Assembly: GCF_000383575.1 (NCBI RefSeq) | Contig: NZ_KB911579.1 | Location: 1,729,875-1,793,874 of the forward strand | Direction: 5' to 3' | Origin: Salinispora oceanensis | GTDB taxonomy: Bacteria > Actinomycetota > Actinomycetes > Mycobacteriales > Micromonosporaceae | Length of the DNA: 64,000 bases | Part shown: positions 8,395-16,981 of the stretch, in pieces | Layout of the letters: every line of letters begins with the position of its first letter | Position numbering within the stretch: the stretch's first letter is position 1 | Translations under genes and position numbers: made by a program | The notes under the pieces: generated by a model | What the model was told of the DNA's origin: nothing | The model's input: the letters and a program-made list of their open reading frames with translations, nothing else | Database searches by the model: none

Positions 8395-8922
8395 TCATGC
8401 CGTTGACTCTAGCCCCACTTCGGGGCAGGGACGCAGCTGCAACGCGTCCGCACCGACCGGCGCCGAGTTCAGCAGGTCGGTTACCCAGCCGTGGCCCGGC
8501 AGCCGCCCGTACGGTTGCAGGTCGAGCCAGGGCCGCAGGACGAAGGCGCGCAGGTGGGCGCGGGGGTGCGGCAGCGTCAGCTCGGGATCGTCCCGGAGCA
8601 CCGGCGTGCCGTCCTGGGTCCAGACCGCGATGACGTCAACGTCGAGGGTGCGGGGCCCGAACCGCCGCGCCGGATCGCGCTCCCGGCCGGCCGCACGCTC
8701 GGCCGCCCGGGCCCGCGTCAGCCAGTCCTCCGGCGCCGCTGCGGGATCTACGGCCAACACCACGGCGTTCAGGTACGCGGGCTGGTCGCGGTCGCCCCAG
8801 GGCGGAGTCTCGTAGACGCCGGAGACCAGAAGCACGGACTCACCCAGCGCGGTGACCGCCGACCGCAGGTGGTCGGCCCGGTCGCCGAGGTTGCTACCGA
8901 GCGAGAGCAGGGCGCGGGTCAC
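8395..8922 (-). CDS. folK: 6-hydroxymethyl-7,8-dihydropterin pyrophosphokinase
   Basis: Folate biosynthesis enzyme that transfers pyrophosphate from ATP to 6-hydroxymethyl-7,8-dihydropterin. The 175-residue protein carries the N-terminal SLGSNLGDR motif, YETPPWG, the pterin/Mg region RFGPRTLDVDVI and the LPHPRAHLRAFVLRP segment. The GTG at 8922 overlaps the folB stop by 4 bp (GTGA), indicating translational coupling within folP-folB-folK. Confidence 0.95.
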   Translation of the reverse strand: MTRALLSLGSNLGDRADHLRSAVTALGESVLLVSGVYETPPWGDRDQPAYLNAVVLAVDPAAAPEDWLTRARAAERAAGRERDPARRFGPRTLDVDVIAVWTQDGTPVLRDDPELTLPHPRAHLRAFVLRPWLDLQPYGRLPGHGWVTDLLNSAPVGADALQLRPCPEVGLESTA

Positions 8923-9281
8923 GAGACGGACCTGGTCATGGTGACGGCCACGTCGGTGAAGCTACCCGAGATCGGAGCCTGCGGCTTGTGCACCGTCACC
9001 GTGGCGCTACGGACCCGGGGGTCGGCCAGACAGACCGTGAGGAGCCGGTCGGCGAGGGTCTCGATCAGATTGACCGGCTCCCCGGCCACCACCGCGGTCA
9101 GCCGCTCGGCCAGCTCGCCGTAGTGGACGGTGTCGGCCACCTCGTCCGAGCGGGCGGCCGGGGCGAGGTCCAGCTCCAGCAGCGCGTCCACGACGAAGTC
9201 CTGCCCGTGCGCCCGCTCGAAGTCGTACACCCCGTGCCGGCCGTGCACCCGCAGGCCGGTCAGCTCGATCCGGTCGGCCAT
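8919..9281 (-). CDS. folB: Dihydroneopterin aldolase
   Basis: Converts 7,8-dihydroneopterin to 6-hydroxymethyl-7,8-dihydropterin and glycolaldehyde. About 120 residues, the usual FolB length. Recognisable stretches are IELTGLRVHGRHGVYDFER, VHYGELAERL, the LIETLADRLL helix and VTVHKPQAP. The start is ATG 9281 or the adjacent in-frame GTG 9284; both lie directly at the folP stop (9284-9286). It is followed by folK with a 4-bp overlap. Confidence 0.95.
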   Translation of the reverse strand: MADRIELTGLRVHGRHGVYDFERAHGQDFVVDALLELDLAPAARSDEVADTVHYGELAERLTAVVAGEPVNLIETLADRLLTVCLADPRVRSATVTVHKPQAPISGSFTDVAVTMTRSVS

Positions 9282-9283
9282 CA

Positions 9284-10198
9284 CTACTCTCCCCCGGCCC
9301 GGGCGCCGCCGGTGGCGGCCGGCCCGGACGATCTGGTGCCGGCTGGCCCGGACGACCTGGTGGCGGCCAGCCGGGGTGATCCGGTGGCCCGCCAGACGGC
9401 CAGCGCGTCGGCGGTGGCGCGGACGTCGTGCACCCGTACTCCCCAGGCGCCGGCCGCGACCGCGAGCACGCTGGTGGCGACGGTGGCGACCTCCCGACCC
9501 TCGGTCGGCCGCGGCGTGCCGTCAACGGCGAGCAGCGCGCCCAGGTGGGACTTGCGGCTGGCGGCGAAGAGCAACGGGTAGCCGAGCGCCAGCAGCTCCG
9601 GCAGCCGGGCGCTCAGCTCCCAGTTGTGGGCGGCGGTCTTCGCGAAGCCGAGCCCCGGGTCGATGACGATGCGGTCGGCCGCCACCCCGGCGGCGAGGGC
9701 CGCCTCGACCCGCTGCGCCAGCTCAGCCTTGACGTCGGCGACGACGTCGCCGTAGCGGGCCAGCTCCCGCATCTCGCGGGAGTGCCCGCGCCAGTGCATG
9801 AGCACCCAGGGGCAGCCGGCGTCCCGGACCACCCGGGCCATGTCCGGGTCGGCGAGCCCACCGGAGACATCGTTGACCACCTGCGCCCCGGCGGTGAGCG
9901 CCAGCTCGGCCACCCGCGCCCGGGTGGTGTCGATGCTGACCGGCACGCCGGCGGCGGCCAGCTCCCGGATCACCGGTCGCACCCGGGCCGCCTCGATGTC
10001 GGCGGCCACCCGGTCTGCCCCGGGTCGGGTGGACTCGCCACCCACGTCCACCAGGTGGGCACCGTCGCCGTGCAGCCGCACGCCGTGTGCGATGGCGGCA
10101 TCGAGATCGGCGTAGCGTCCGCCGTCGGAGAAGGAGTCCGGCGTGACGTTCAGGATGCCCATCACCACCGGGGACGCGGCCTGCACCAGATCGGTCAC
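9284..10198 (-). CDS. folP: Dihydropteroate synthase
   Basis: Condenses 6-hydroxymethyl-dihydropterin pyrophosphate with p-aminobenzoate, and is the target of sulfonamides. Family signatures are MGILNVTPDSFSDGG, the VDVGGESTRPGA motif, ISIDT-like SIDTTRA, VNDVSGG, LMHWRG and the C-terminal GVRVHDV. The GTG at 10198 is chosen because it sits just before the conserved core, giving ~304 residues. The frame stays open upstream, but that sequence has no family similarity. The C-terminus has an extra low-complexity tail of ~30 residues. In most actinobacteria folP directly follows folE; here folE is ~12.8 kb away, so folP needs its own promoter. Confidence 0.93.
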   Translation of the reverse strand: MTDLVQAASPVVMGILNVTPDSFSDGGRYADLDAAIAHGVRLHGDGAHLVDVGGESTRPGADRVAADIEAARVRPVIRELAAAGVPVSIDTTRARVAELALTAGAQVVNDVSGGLADPDMARVVRDAGCPWVLMHWRGHSREMRELARYGDVVADVKAELAQRVEAALAAGVAADRIVIDPGLGFAKTAAHNWELSARLPELLALGYPLLFAASRKSHLGALLAVDGTPRPTEGREVATVATSVLAVAAGAWGVRVHDVRATADALAVWRATGSPRLAATRSSGPAGTRSSGPAATGGARAGGE

Positions 10199-10319
10199 AA
10201 GGAGACCGTACCGGTCCTCGTTGGCGCTCCCGCGGCACCCGGCCCGGGGGCGCTGACGTGCGGTTCGGTGCAGGTGTGGGGTCGGACGACAGAGTCGGAT
10301 CGGGGTCATTCTTCGTGGC

Positions 10320-10348
10320 TTGTCGCAGACAGTGGGTGGCCGTACGCT
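10320..10348 (+). promoter_or_regulatory. Housekeeping-type promoter for the secretion-like operon
   Basis: TTGTCG at 10320-10325 and TACGCT at 10343-10348 are separated by exactly 17 bp, a good match to the actinomycete vegetative consensus (TTGACN-17-TANNNT). Transcription would begin near 10355, leaving a leader of about 185 nt before the first gene at 10538. Found by inspection only. Confidence 0.6.
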
Positions 10349-10378
10349 TTGGAATTGCCGAGCATCGAGATGGCGAAG

Positions 10379-10459
10379 CCTGGAGGGAGGGCCGAAGCGG
10401 GAAAATCCGCCCAGGACCCACCCGCTCGTGGTGGGTGACGACCGCGGCGGCCTAGCCGC
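10379..10459 (+). promoter_or_regulatory. Structured 5' leader with three adjacent hairpins
   Basis: Three perfect stem-loops lie back to back in the leader. The first has an outer stem CCTGG (10379-10383)/CCAGG (10411-10415) enclosing GCGG (10397-10400)/CCGC (10407-10410). The second is ACCCACC (10416-10422)/GGTGGGT (10430-10436). The third is GCGGC (10444-10448)/GCCGC (10455-10459). The arrangement suggests a cis-regulatory RNA or attenuator, but it fits no riboswitch class I could match with confidence. The surrounding intergenic region (10199-10537, 339 bp) also has to hold the leftward folP promoter, which I could not identify. Confidence 0.45.
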
Positions 10460-10537
10460 AACGTGAGCACCGTTCCCGCCAGGCATGCCTACTGCACCGC
10501 CGCGGCGCCGCCGGCCGCGAAATGGGGAGGTTTTCCA

Positions 10538-10849
10538 GTGATCGCCATCGAGCTGACGGAGGCGGCATCGTCCGCCGCCCACGCTCTCACCGCCCTGAGC
10601 TCGACACCGCTCGCCGAGCCGGCGCCCACCGGCATCGACACCGAAGGCGTCGTCGGCTTCTTCGCCAGCAAGATCGCCCCGATCCTGTTGGCCGTCCTGG
10701 GCGTCATCTTCATCGGGCGGGCGAGCCGGGGCGAGATCTCCAAGGTGCTGACGAGCTCGGCCATCGCGATCGTCGGCCTGGCCTTCATCGCCGGGGCCGC
10801 CACCCTCTTCTTCGTCGGTGACTACCTGATCGACCTGATCTTCGAATAG
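10538..10849 (+). CDS. Small two-helix membrane protein, VirB2/TrbC pilin-like
   Basis: A 103-residue protein. The GTG at 10538 is supported by a GGGGAGG ribosome binding site ending 8 nt upstream. An amphipathic N-terminal ~40 residues precede two hydrophobic helices (about 45-60 and 72-92), separated by a short positively charged loop (GRASRGEISK). Size and topology match VirB2/TrbC-type pilin subunits of type IV secretion systems, but small membrane proteins carry little family signal, so this is inferred mainly from its place ahead of VirB3-, VirB4- and VirB6-like genes. It is the first gene after the promoter and structured leader. Confidence 0.65.
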   Translation: MIAIELTEAASSAAHALTALSSTPLAEPAPTGIDTEGVVGFFASKIAPILLAVLGVIFIGRASRGEISKVLTSSAIAIVGLAFIAGAATLFFVGDYLIDLIFE

Positions 10850-10863
10850 GCGCGGGCACGAGC

Positions 10864-11226
10864 ATGCGGCTGCGCACCGACGACGACATCTACCGGGCTC
10901 GCCTGGTCTACCTCGGGCCCCCCGGCTACACCCTCCCGGTCCACCTCCCGTACGCCCAGTACGGGCTCTTCATGCTGCTCGTTCCCCTCTACATGTTCGT
11001 CCACTGGTTGTTCACGCTGCAGGTCGAGCTCTTCCCGGCGTGGGAGATCGCCCTCGCGATCGTGACCACCTCGTTCGTCTTCCGGTACGTCGACCCGGAC
11101 CGGCCCGCGCGGATGGTGATCCACACCGCGCTGACCGACTGGCGACGCACCCGGGAGCCGGCCGCCGAGCAACGTGACCCCCGCCTGGTCGGCAGCCGGA
11201 TCAGGATCCGAGAGGAACTGGCATGA
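10864..11226 (+). CDS. VirB3/PrgI-like small membrane protein
   Basis: A 120-residue protein with two adjacent membrane helices (about 32-50 and 56-74) and a basic cytoplasmic C-terminus. Length, topology and position directly before a VirB4 ATPase match VirB3/PrgI-family subunits, which anchor the VirB4 ATPase at the inner membrane. The gene starts 14 bp after the preceding stop and ends 34 bp before the ATPase start, so co-transcription is likely. Family membership is inferred from architecture and context rather than motifs. Confidence 0.62.
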   Translation: MRLRTDDDIYRARLVYLGPPGYTLPVHLPYAQYGLFMLLVPLYMFVHWLFTLQVELFPAWEIALAIVTTSFVFRYVDPDRPARMVIHTALTDWRRTREPAAEQRDPRLVGSRIRIREELA

Positions 11227-11260
11227 CCGGGCAGTGCAACGACGCGGGTGAGGCGGTCGC

Positions 11261-14200
11261 ATGAGTTCCCACTACGCGCCGGGATCTCCGGCCGGGCAGT
11301 CGGCCGCGACCCAAGGTGACGCAGCGCAGTCTGTTGGCTACGCTGCGGAGCTCGAGGAGGCCCACCACGACCCGACCCGGGCCACCTCCCCGGGCCACGG
11401 CGGAGTCGGCGTCTTCCAGGCCCCTCGCCCACTGCAGCAGCGGACGCCCACGGATCCGTCGCCGACCGCCGGCACCGACATCGACTCCCCCTTCCTCGAC
11501 CTGTTCGGCGCGACCCGCCCAGCGCGATCCACCCCGAGCCGGGTAGCGACGCGCGAACAGCAGCCGACCATCCCCCAGCAGCTCGGCGCCGGAGATCCGC
11601 CCGCCGCATCGACCGCTCCCGCTGCACCACCCGCTCCCGCCGCACCGGCCGAGGTGGAGCGGTCGCCCGCCGGGTCGCCCCGGCGCTCCACCCGGGTACC
11701 ACACCAAATCGGCGAACGGCTCGCCCCGACAGAGACCGGGGCAGCGCCGCTGCCGGCAGAGACCGGGGCGGCGACCCCACCGGTAGAGACCGGGGCGGCC
11801 GACCCGCCGCCGGCCGACACCACGCCGCGGCGCCACCCCGGCGAACGGTCCGATCCAGACAGCCGAGACGCGCCTCCGTCCAACCGGCGCTCCACCGGCC
11901 GTCGGGACCGCACCACCAAACCGGCACGAGTCCGGCCACCAAAGATCAAATTCAAGGACCGGGACCCGTCGGTGGAGCTGGCCATCACCGAGATCGCCGG
12001 CCACCTGACCTTCACCCCCAACACGGTCACCGCCTGGTACTGGCTACCCGAGGTGCGCTGGGCCTTCCGCCCCGACGCCGAGCGGGAGGCACTGCTCGCG
12101 GCGATCTCCGAGCAGTACGCCGGGCTGGCCGGATTCCGCCTGCACCTGCGACGCACCACCCGCCCCTTCCCGGCCGACGAGTGGGCCCGCACCATCGACA
12201 CCCACACCCGGGCACCGCTCCCCGACGTCCCGGGGACACCGAGCTGGGCAGATCACCTGGTCGCCGCGCAGCGGCACCTGCACTCGGTCAACCACGCCGA
12301 GGGACAGACGTACCTGGGGGTGACCTTCGCCCGGCGCTCGTTGGGCGACTCGCTGGTGGAGCGGGTACGACGCAGCTTCGGTCGCGGCGTCGCCGAAGGC
12401 GAACGACGCAAACTCGGCCGCACCGTCGAGCAGTTCGACGAGGTGCTGGGCGCCTTCGGTATGCGCGGACGCCGGGTCACCACACCGGAGCTGGAGTGGC
12501 TTCTCTACCGCTCGGTGGCGCTCTGCATGGCCCCGCCCGGGCGGCTCTCTCCGGTCACCGACGGGCACTGGGAACGCGGCGACCTGCTCGCCCTGACCGA
12601 ACAGGTGGAGCGCTACCGCACCCCGTACGGGTCCACGGTCAAGCTGGTCAACCGGATGACCGGGGAGGAAGGGCACGTCGCCGTCCTCGCCGTGGGTCGG
12701 ATGGAACCGCTGGAGATCCCCGAACGACACGAGCCCTGGCTGCACTTCCACGAGCGCCTGCCCTGGCCGATGGAGCTGTCCAGCCGGGTCGACATCCTCG
12801 GCTCCGGCGACTCCTTCCGGAACCTGGAGCACCGGCTGCGGATGATCCGCTCCCAGCAGCTCGACTACGCCGAACACGGCATCGACGCCCCACCCGAGTT
12901 GGAGCGCCTCGCAGAGCGAGCCCTCGTCATCGGCGACGAGATGACCACCGGGCTGCCGGTTGAATCCGCCCGCGCGCACGGCTGGCACCGGCTCGCCGTC
13001 GGCGGGCGGACCCGAGAGGAGTGCCTGGAACGCGCCCGACGGCTGATCCAGCTCTACTCCCGAGAGCTACGGGTCTCGCTCCAGCACCCGAAGAACCAGG
13101 ACTGGCTGGCCCGCGAGTTCATCCCCGGAGAGCCGATCGCCAACACCGGCTACGTCCGCCGGATGCCGGTCAACCTCTTCGCCGCCGCGCTCCCGCAGGC
13201 CGCCTCCACCGTCGGCGACCGCCGGGGCGACCTGATCGGACGTACCGCCGGCACCTGCCGCCGGCCAGTCTTCCTCGACCTGCACTTCCCGATGGAGGTC
13301 CGGGAACGCTCGGGGCTCGGGGTCTTCGTGGCCGAGCCCGGCGGCGGCAAGTCCACCCTGCTCGGCGCCCTCGGCTACCTCGCCGCCCGCCGCGGCGTAC
13401 AGGTGACGCTGCTCGACCCCTCCGGCCCGCTCGCCCGGCTCTGCGCCATGCCGGAGCTGGCCCCGTACGCACGGGTGCTGAACCTGACCGGCTCCGAGCC
13501 CGGCACCCTCGCCCCGTACTCGCTGATCCCCACGCCGCTGCGCAGTGAGTTCAGCACCGGTGACGCGGGCGATCGGGAGTTCGAGATCGCGGTCTCCAAC
13601 GCCCGGGCCGAGCGCCGGATGCTGGTCCAGGACATCTGCATGATGCTGGTGCCGCCACAGGTCGCGCGGGAGGCCTCCACTGCCACGCTCTTCCGGCACG
13701 CCGTACGCCAGGTGCCGGCGGAGGAGACCGCCACGCTGGACGATGTGGTCGCCACCCTGGGCAAGCTCGACGACGACGCCGGCCGGGAGCTGGCCAACCT
13801 CCTGCTGGACACCGCCGAGATGCCGCTGGCCATGCTCTTCTTCGGTCGCCCCCCGGCGGGGCTACTCGGGCCGGATGCCACCCTCACCGTCATCACGATG
13901 GCCGGCCTCCGCCTCCCCGACCTCAAGATCGAGCGAGAGTACTGGTCGGCGGAGGAGGCGCTCGCCCTGCCCATGCTGCACACCGCGCACCGGCTCGCCG
14001 TCCGCCGCTGCTACGGCGGCTCGATGTCCTCGCGCAAGCTGGTCGGGCTGGATGAGGCGCACTTCATGGAGGGTTGGCGTTCGGGACGGTCGTTCCTGGT
14101 CCGGCTGGCCCGGGACTCCCGCAAGTGGAACCTGGCCGCGTTGGTCGCCTCGCAGAACCCGAAGGACATCCTCGGCCTCGACGTACAGAACCTGGTCTCC

Positions 14201-14503
14201 ACGGTCTTCGTCGGGCGAATCGCCGAGGACGAGGAGATCGCCTCCGAAGCGCTGCGCCTGCTGCGGGTCCCGGTCAACGACGGGTACGAGGCCACCCTCG
14301 CCTCCCTCTCCGCCGCCGACAGCTCCTCGGCCGCCCGCCTCGGCTACCGCGAGTTCGTCATGCGCGACGTGGACGGGCGGGTGCAGAAGGTCCGGGTCGA
14401 CGTCTCGTACGTCGATGGGTTGCTCGACCACCTCGACACCACACCGGCGGCGATCGCCGCCGCGGCTGGAGTGCTACCCGTCGTAGCGGATCTGGAGGCG
14501 TGA
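11261..14503 (+). CDS. VirB4/TraC-like secretion ATPase with long disordered N-terminus
   Basis: A 1080-residue ATPase of the VirB4/TraC type that should power a type IV secretion-like machine. The first ~220 residues are low-complexity Pro/Ala/Thr/Arg sequence with short ETGAA-type repeats, unusual for VirB4. A VirB4-like N-terminal domain follows (about 230-660), then the RecA-like motor. Walker A is AEPGGGKST with Lys697; Walker B is KLVGLDEAH with Asp931-Glu932; further conserved stretches are LDPSGPLARL and ASQNPKDIL. The catalytic motifs are intact, so activity is expected. The stop is separated by one base from the next start. The C-terminal third is clearly an ATPase; assignment as VirB4 rather than VirD4 rests on overall architecture and the VirB3-like gene before it. 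Confidence 0.82.
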   Translation: MSSHYAPGSPAGQSAATQGDAAQSVGYAAELEEAHHDPTRATSPGHGGVGVFQAPRPLQQRTPTDPSPTAGTDIDSPFLDLFGATRPARSTPSRVATREQQPTIPQQLGAGDPPAASTAPAAPPAPAAPAEVERSPAGSPRRSTRVPHQIGERLAPTETGAAPLPAETGAATPPVETGAADPPPADTTPRRHPGERSDPDSRDAPPSNRRSTGRRDRTTKPARVRPPKIKFKDRDPSVELAITEIAGHLTFTPNTVTAWYWLPEVRWAFRPDAEREALLAAISEQYAGLAGFRLHLRRTTRPFPADEWARTIDTHTRAPLPDVPGTPSWADHLVAAQRHLHSVNHAEGQTYLGVTFARRSLGDSLVERVRRSFGRGVAEGERRKLGRTVEQFDEVLGAFGMRGRRVTTPELEWLLYRSVALCMAPPGRLSPVTDGHWERGDLLALTEQVERYRTPYGSTVKLVNRMTGEEGHVAVLAVGRMEPLEIPERHEPWLHFHERLPWPMELSSRVDILGSGDSFRNLEHRLRMIRSQQLDYAEHGIDAPPELERLAERALVIGDEMTTGLPVESARAHGWHRLAVGGRTREECLERARRLIQLYSRELRVSLQHPKNQDWLAREFIPGEPIANTGYVRRMPVNLFAAALPQAASTVGDRRGDLIGRTAGTCRRPVFLDLHFPMEVRERSGLGVFVAEPGGGKSTLLGALGYLAARRGVQVTLLDPSGPLARLCAMPELAPYARVLNLTGSEPGTLAPYSLIPTPLRSEFSTGDAGDREFEIAVSNARAERRMLVQDICMMLVPPQVAREASTATLFRHAVRQVPAEETATLDDVVATLGKLDDDAGRELANLLLDTAEMPLAMLFFGRPPAGLLGPDATLTVITMAGLRLPDLKIEREYWSAEEALALPMLHTAHRLAVRRCYGGSMSSRKLVGLDEAHFMEGWRSGRSFLVRLARDSRKWNLAALVASQNPKDILGLDVQNLVSTVFVGRIAEDEEIASEALRLLRVPVNDGYEATLASLSAADSSSAARLGYREFVMRDVDGRVQKVRVDVSYVDGLLDHLDTTPAAIAAAAGVLPVVADLEA

Positions 14504-14504
14504 G

Positions 14505-16430
14505 ATGGCCGGGGCCCGGGCTCGGACGGTGGCGCTCCTGCTGGCTCTCGGCGTCCTCGCCGGGGCCACGGTCAGCTGGCCGGGGGTCGGCGCGGCGGCG
14601 GCACCGGGCCCGGAGCTATCCACCCAGGCCCCAGCCGGCCCCTGCACCACCGAGGAGTGGCAGGCCGGCTTCCGCGCCTGTGTCGCCCGGCTCGCGGAGG
14701 TCGCCGAGGACGACGTCACCTGCCGCAACGCCCCGACGCCGACGGCGCCGGACTCCGGCCTCGCCGGCTGGTTCGCGGCTCGTCCGGAGGCCGCGAAGGA
14801 GCCCGGCCCGAAGGGGTTCTACAGCGACTACGGCTACGCGGGATACAGCTACTCCACCTACGACATCGACACCGGCTGCGCCACCGCGGTGCTGCACCCG
14901 GACTACAAGTTCACCAACACGGTCGCCAACGGCGAGTTCATGATCGCCACCGCGATCATCGGCGCCTCGAACGCCCTGCGGGAGCGGGCCTGGGACCCGC
15001 GGTCGATGTGGGGCTGGGCCGATCCGTTGGTGGAGCAGGCCACCACGGCGGTCTACCAGAAGGTGTTCAGCGTCTTCGGGATCGTCACCCTCTGCGTGGT
15101 CGGGCTCTACCTGCTCTGGCGGTCCCGCCAGTCGGACATGAGTAACGCCATGACGACCGCGGGCTGGGCCCTGCTCGTGATGGTGGCGGTGACCGCGCTG
15201 GCCGCCTGGCCGGTGAAGTCCGCCAACGTCGCCGACGGCACCCTGGTCACCACGCTGGGGGTGGTGCACGACGCGGTCGGACCGGCCACCCGGGACGCAC
15301 CACCGGGCCAGTGCGTGCTTCCAAATCCGGAGGCCTGCATCGACAAGCGGCCACCGGCGGTGCGGGCGAGCGACACGGCCACCGAGACGATGCTCTACCG
15401 CAACTGGCTGCGCGGGGTGCTGGGCTCGGCCGACAGCGAGACCGCGAAGAAGTACGGACCGGCGCTCTACGACGCGAAGTCCTTCTCCTGGCAGGAGGTG
15501 GAGAAGCTCCGAGAGTTCCCCGCCACCCGAGAGGCCACCGTCCGGGCCAAGCAACAGCAGTGGGCGCGGGTCGCGCAGCAGATCAAGCAGGAGGATCCGG
15601 AGGCGTACGAGTACCTGCAGGGGCTCCGGGACATGGACCGGGTCGGTGCCGGCTTCATCGCGGTGCTCGCCGCGCTGCTCTTCGCGATGTTCGATCTCAC
15701 CGCGTCGGTGCTGGTACTGCTGGGCTTCCTGCTCTTCCGCTGGGCGGTGATCGCCGCGCCGATCCTCGGCACCGTCGGCCTGCTCCGCCCGGCCAGCGCC
15801 GGGCTGCGCCGGCTGGGTAACGCGGTGGTCGCGGCGGTCTTCAACATCGCCATCTTCGGCACCGGCGCCGCGATCTACCTCTTCGCCGTGGACCTCATCA
15901 TGAGCACCCCGACCCTGCCCGGCTGGCTCCAGGTGGTGCTGGTCTGGCTCTGCGGCGTGGTCGGCTGGCTGCTGCTGCGCCCCTACCGACGGGTCACCCA
16001 GCTCGGCGGCAAGGGCGGGAGTGCGCCGGGCGGCCCAGCCAGCTCCTGGCACCGCCGGTTCTTCCGGGACATGCGCGCCGCGTCCCGCCTCGACGCGGAG
16101 CCCCGCGGTGCCGGCGAGCCGAGCTCGGGTCGCCGCGGGGCGGTGGTGGCGGAGCAGAGCAGGCTGCGGCCGGAGGCCCGGCACGAGGAGCTGGTGCCCG
16201 CGACCGCGGCCCGGTCGGAGCACCGCGAGCGGCCGGACGGGGCGTCGGCGTCCGGGGAGTCGCGTTCCCCGGACCGCACCACCCCCGCCCCGCGGCAGCG
16301 GCGGGCGCCGGCGAGCTGGACCGAGCCGGAGGGCCCGCAGGAGAGCCCCTCCTTTGTCATCTACCGACCCGGTGCGACGAAGCCCGCGCCGGAACGGAGC
16401 ACCCCCCGGATCCGCTCCGAGGCCCGGTGA
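14505..16430 (+). CDS. VirB6/TrbL-like polytopic membrane protein
   Basis: A 641-residue protein with an N-terminal signal-like segment (residues 8-30), an exported Cys-containing region, two membrane helices (about 185-205 and 215-235), a second extracytoplasmic region of ~140 residues, then a cluster of hydrophobic helices (about 382-500) and a long disordered, charged C-terminal tail. This resembles TrbL/VirB6 channel proteins. It starts one base after the VirB4-like stop and its stop overlaps the next GTG by 4 bp. No catalytic motif is visible. The tail (about 505-641) is rich in Arg, Glu, Pro and Ser and probably cytoplasmic. Confidence 0.68.
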   Translation: MAGARARTVALLLALGVLAGATVSWPGVGAAAAPGPELSTQAPAGPCTTEEWQAGFRACVARLAEVAEDDVTCRNAPTPTAPDSGLAGWFAARPEAAKEPGPKGFYSDYGYAGYSYSTYDIDTGCATAVLHPDYKFTNTVANGEFMIATAIIGASNALRERAWDPRSMWGWADPLVEQATTAVYQKVFSVFGIVTLCVVGLYLLWRSRQSDMSNAMTTAGWALLVMVAVTALAAWPVKSANVADGTLVTTLGVVHDAVGPATRDAPPGQCVLPNPEACIDKRPPAVRASDTATETMLYRNWLRGVLGSADSETAKKYGPALYDAKSFSWQEVEKLREFPATREATVRAKQQQWARVAQQIKQEDPEAYEYLQGLRDMDRVGAGFIAVLAALLFAMFDLTASVLVLLGFLLFRWAVIAAPILGTVGLLRPASAGLRRLGNAVVAAVFNIAIFGTGAAIYLFAVDLIMSTPTLPGWLQVVLVWLCGVVGWLLLRPYRRVTQLGGKGGSAPGGPASSWHRRFFRDMRAASRLDAEPRGAGEPSSGRRGAVVAEQSRLRPEARHEELVPATAARSEHRERPDGASASGESRSPDRTTPAPRQRRAPASWTEPEGPQESPSFVIYRPGATKPAPERSTPRIRSEAR

Positions 16431-16981
16431 TCGCGGTGCGGCGGGCAATCGAAGAGCTCCTCACCCGGGTGTTCCGGTCTCGGGTGGGGATCGCCCTGGC
16501 GCTCGCCGTGGTGGTGGTGGGCATCATCGGCACCACCCGGCTGGTCGTCGGGGCGGGGGAGCCGGGGAGCGGCCTCAGCAACCGCCCGGAGCAGCCGATC
16601 ACCACGGTGCACCCGACGGTCGGCGACGACGGGCTGATCGACGAGCGCGCCCCCACGCCGGTGACCGCGCCCGGTGCGGCGACGCCCGAGCAGGTCGCCG
16701 ACGAGTTCGTCACCGCCTGGAAAGGGCGCCCGGGAATGACCGCCGCGGCCTGGCACGCCGGGCTGCGTCCCCTGGCCACTCCGGCGTTGGCCGAGCAGCT
16801 CGCCGAGGTGGATCCGGTCGAGGTCCCGACCGGTGAGGTGGCAGGCACCGTGACGGTCACGGCCCGGTCGGAGCGGGTGGTCGAGGCGCGGGTGCCCTTC
16901 GACACCGGCCGGCTCCGGCTGGAGCTGGTGGCGCCGGACGGCCGGTGGCGGGTGGACGCGGTGGACTGGGAGCAGGCATGA
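16427..16981 (+). CDS. Single-pass protein with NTF2-like domain, VirB8/TcpC-like
   Basis: A 184-residue protein with a short cytoplasmic N-terminus, one membrane helix (about 20-40), a linker and an extracytoplasmic domain (about 85-184) beginning ATPEQVADEFVTAW. That pattern resembles NTF2-like folds of VirB8/TcpC scaffold proteins. The GTG start overlaps the upstream stop by 4 bp, and the stop overlaps the next ATG by 4 bp (16978-16981). A role as a periplasm-side assembly factor for the secretion-like apparatus is inferred from fold type and position. Confidence 0.6.
   Translation: MIAVRRAIEELLTRVFRSRVGIALALAVVVVGIIGTTRLVVGAGEPGSGLSNRPEQPITTVHPTVGDDGLIDERAPTPVTAPGAATPEQVADEFVTAWKGRPGMTAAAWHAGLRPLATPALAEQLAEVDPVEVPTGEVAGTVTVTARSERVVEARVPFDTGRLRLELVAPDGRWRVDAVDWEQA

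Noticed and set aside
10379-10459. Assignment of the leader RNA as a c-di-GMP or c-di-AMP riboswitch
   Set aside because: The hairpins are real, but I could not match the conserved core nucleotides of either class, so it is left as an unclassified structured leader.
9284-10582. Longer folP start at 10582
   Set aside because: The extra 128 codons cover the intergenic promoter and leader region and show no dihydropteroate synthase similarity.
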